Shown here in pieces: positions 62,501 to 64,000 of a stretch of DNA of 64,000 nucleotides (within the stretch, counting starts at the first letter, position 1; each line of letters starts with the position of its first letter). Under the pieces are notes generated by a model, which worked only from the letters and a program-made list of their open reading frames with translations, made no database searches and was not told the DNA's origin. The position numbers and the translations under genes were made by a program. The stretch comes from Pseudomonadota bacterium (GTDB taxonomy: Bacteria > Pseudomonadota > Gammaproteobacteria > Burkholderiales > Gallionellaceae), in assembly GCA_021782365.1 (NCBI GenBank), contig JAJXVB010000004.1:124001-188000 (forward strand). The letters are read 5' to 3'.

Positions 62501-63871
62501 TCAGCTTCCCGCCACCGTCATGCCTTCGATCAGGATGGAGCCGCACTGGCGCGAACCCTGCACCAGCACATCGCTTCCGACCGCCAGGATGTTGCGGTAC
62601 ATGTCCTTCAGATTGCCGGCGATGGTGACTTCATGGACAGGATACTGGATCTCGCCATGCTCGACCCAGAATCCGGCTGCTCCGCGCGAATAATCCCCGG
62701 TGATCGTGTTGACCCCCTGACCCAGGAGTTCCGTGACCAGAAACCCGCGGTTCATGGTCTTCAGCATTCCTTCCAGATTGAGCTCCCCGGCGCCCGAAGG
62801 CCGCATCACGAGATTGTGGTTGCCGCCTGCGTTGCCTGTGGTCCTGAGACCCAGCTTGCGCGCGGAATAGCTCCCCAAGAAATAGCCGCGCAGCACGCCG
62901 TGCTCCACGATATTGCGGCGCAGGGTTCTCACGCCTTCTTCGTCGAAGCTGCCTGATGCAAGCCCCCTCTGTATATCCGGCATGTCTTCCATCTCGACAT
63001 GGGATGCAAAGACTTGCTGATCCAGTTGATCGAGCAGGAAGGACGATCTACGATAAAGGCTGCCTCCGCTCACGGCGCTCACGAAATGCCCAAGAAGGCT
63101 GCTCGCCACTGACGGCTCGAAAAGCACCGGAACCTGCATCGTCGCGATCTGCCTGGCTCCAAGGCGGCGCACTGTGCGCATTGCGGCGATCTTCCCGACT
63201 TCAGAAGCGCTTAATAGATCGGCTGGAGAACGCGCAACGCTGTACCAGTAGTCCCGCTCCATCGCGTCGTTCTGTTCGGCGATCACGGAACAGCTGATGC
63301 TGTGACGGGAAGTGGGATAGCCCGCCATGAAACCCAGGCTGTTGGCAAGCACGAATTGCGCCTCGTTCACGTTCACGGTCGCGCCTTCCGAATTCTGTAT
63401 GCGCTTATCGCTTTGCAGCGCGGTTCTCTCGCATTCCCTTGCGAGCTCGATCGCCTCCTCGACGGGCAGGTCCCATGGGTGATACAGATCGAAATCGCGG
63501 AATTCATGCGCCAGATTCTCCTCATCAGGCAAACCCGAACAATCGTCGATCGCCGTATAGCGGGCGATAGACAGCGCGGCATCCACCGTGTCCCTTATCG
63601 CTGCGGGAGAAAAATCCGAAGTGCTTGCATTGCCGCGCTTCTTGCCGAGATAGACCGTGATGCCCAGACCCTTGTCGCGGTTGTACTCGATGGTCTCGAC
63701 TTCTCCCTGGCGCACGCTGACAGCTTGGCCGAATCCCTCGGAAACTTCGGCGGAAGCGGCGGTAGCGCCCTTCTGTTTTGCATAGCTCAGCATGTCCTCC
63801 GCGATTTCGCGCAGGCTGTCTGACGAATTGGAAAACCGGTCCTTGGAACCTTCAGGTATGGACTTGTTCAT
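62501..63871 (-). CDS. pmbA: Metalloprotease PmbA/TldE
   Basis: PmbA acts with TldD in peptide processing (for example microcin maturation and CcdA turnover). The 456-residue protein has the TldD/PmbA layout: AEDMLSYAKQKGATAASAEVS at the start, RDKGLGITVYLG, and the final GITGDYSRGAAGF-like segment TITGDYSRGAAGFWVEHG. The start region is divergent from the gene at 63937. Confidence 0.95.
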   Translation of the reverse strand: MNKSIPEGSKDRFSNSSDSLREIAEDMLSYAKQKGATAASAEVSEGFGQAVSVRQGEVETIEYNRDKGLGITVYLGKKRGNASTSDFSPAAIRDTVDAALSIARYTAIDDCSGLPDEENLAHEFRDFDLYHPWDLPVEEAIELARECERTALQSDKRIQNSEGATVNVNEAQFVLANSLGFMAGYPTSRHSISCSVIAEQNDAMERDYWYSVARSPADLLSASEVGKIAAMRTVRRLGARQIATMQVPVLFEPSVASSLLGHFVSAVSGGSLYRRSSFLLDQLDQQVFASHVEMEDMPDIQRGLASGSFDEEGVRTLRRNIVEHGVLRGYFLGSYSARKLGLRTTGNAGGNHNLVMRPSGAGELNLEGMLKTMNRGFLVTELLGQGVNTITGDYSRGAAGFWVEHGEIQYPVHEVTIAGNLKDMYRNILAVGSDVLVQGSRQCGSILIEGMTVAGS

Positions 63872-63936
63872 GAGTTAAAGCGTTAAAATGGTGAAAGGCG
63901 TTATCATAGCAGCATCTGAAAGACACATAGCACCCC

Positions 63937-64000
63937 ATGAACCCAAGCCACATCGATAACGAGCATGAGCGCCACGAAGGCGATGAAGACGCCCTCGAGC
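63937..64000 (+). CDS. Start of a gene cut by the window end, possibly yjgA/darP
   Basis: ATG 63937 opens MNPSHIDNEHERHEGDEDAL, an acidic N-terminus like that of the ribosome-assembly protein YjgA (DarP), which is commonly divergent from pmbA. Only 21 codons are visible, so the name rests mostly on context. Confidence 0.5.
   Translation, partial: MNPSHIDNEHERHEGDEDALE

Noticed and set aside
1..64000. CRISPR array or prophage
   Set aside because: No regular direct repeats with unique spacers and no phage structural, integrase or portal genes were seen.

Overview
The window reads as a chromosomal segment of a betaproteobacterium, most likely of the Nitrosomonadales/Gallionellaceae type. The evidence is the housekeeping gene order (glyA-nrdR-ribD-riboflavin synthase-ribBA-ribH-nusB-thiL-pgpA; acpP-fabF-mltG; tmk-holB-tatD), the exosortase A/PEP-CTERM exopolysaccharide genes and the abundance of GGDEF/EAL/PAS signalling proteins. 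The genus assignment is an inference; no rRNA is present.

Layout. 1-3.1 kb: 3' part of a PAS/GAF sensor histidine kinase and a DMT transporter. 3.2-15.8 kb: an accessory (defence) island. It holds a type I restriction-modification operon hsdR-hsdS-(DUF559 nuclease)-rhuM-hsdM, a frameshifted PDDEXK nuclease (YhcG/DUF1016 type), gene remnants (a cut methylase start joined to a glmS 3' end), and an integron-like cassette array with two clear attC sites, an IS3-type remnant, two unknown cassette genes and a pentapeptide-repeat/TIR protein flanked by a near-perfect 20-bp inverted repeat. No integrase gene is visible. 15.8-20.1 kb: class Ia ribonucleotide reductase nrdAB with two NrdR boxes upstream. 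20.2-23.7 kb: BrkB-type membrane protein, N-acyltransferase, and a TrpD-like protein coupled to a Rieske ferredoxin. 23.7-39.5 kb: exosortase-A-associated exopolysaccharide region (TPR lipoprotein PrsT, polysaccharide deacetylase, PLP decarboxylase, asparagine-synthase-like protein, UDP-sugar epimerase and dehydrogenase, protease, PEP-CTERM protein, ACP, two hydrolases, antiporter, ManC-type enzyme). 39.8-40.6 kb: a probable toxin-antitoxin pair. 41-41.4 kb: tRNA cluster Gly-Gly-Cys-Leu. 41.4-47.4 kb: tatD-holB-tmk, an outer-membrane protein, mltG, fabF, acpP. 47.4-51.5 kb: FtsX-like permease and acyl-CoA ligase. 51.5-58.8 kb: riboflavin/thiamine/nusB/nrdR/glyA block. 58.9-62.4 kb: two c-di-GMP proteins and a small membrane protein. 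62.5-64 kb: pmbA and the start of a divergent gene, probably yjgA/darP.

The genes link in several ways. NrdR (57.0-57.5 kb) should repress nrdAB through the paired boxes at 20.07-20.11 kb. The epimerase and dehydrogenase make uronic-type nucleotide sugars and the ManC-type enzyme makes GDP-mannose for the exopolysaccharide. The most unusual material is in the 10.7-15.5 kb accessory zone, plus several enzymes that have lost or changed their catalytic residues (Asn-synthase-like with Ser2, hydrolase 2 with Arg at the nucleophile position, a RibA domain without zinc cysteines, TrpD-like without its PRPP motif).
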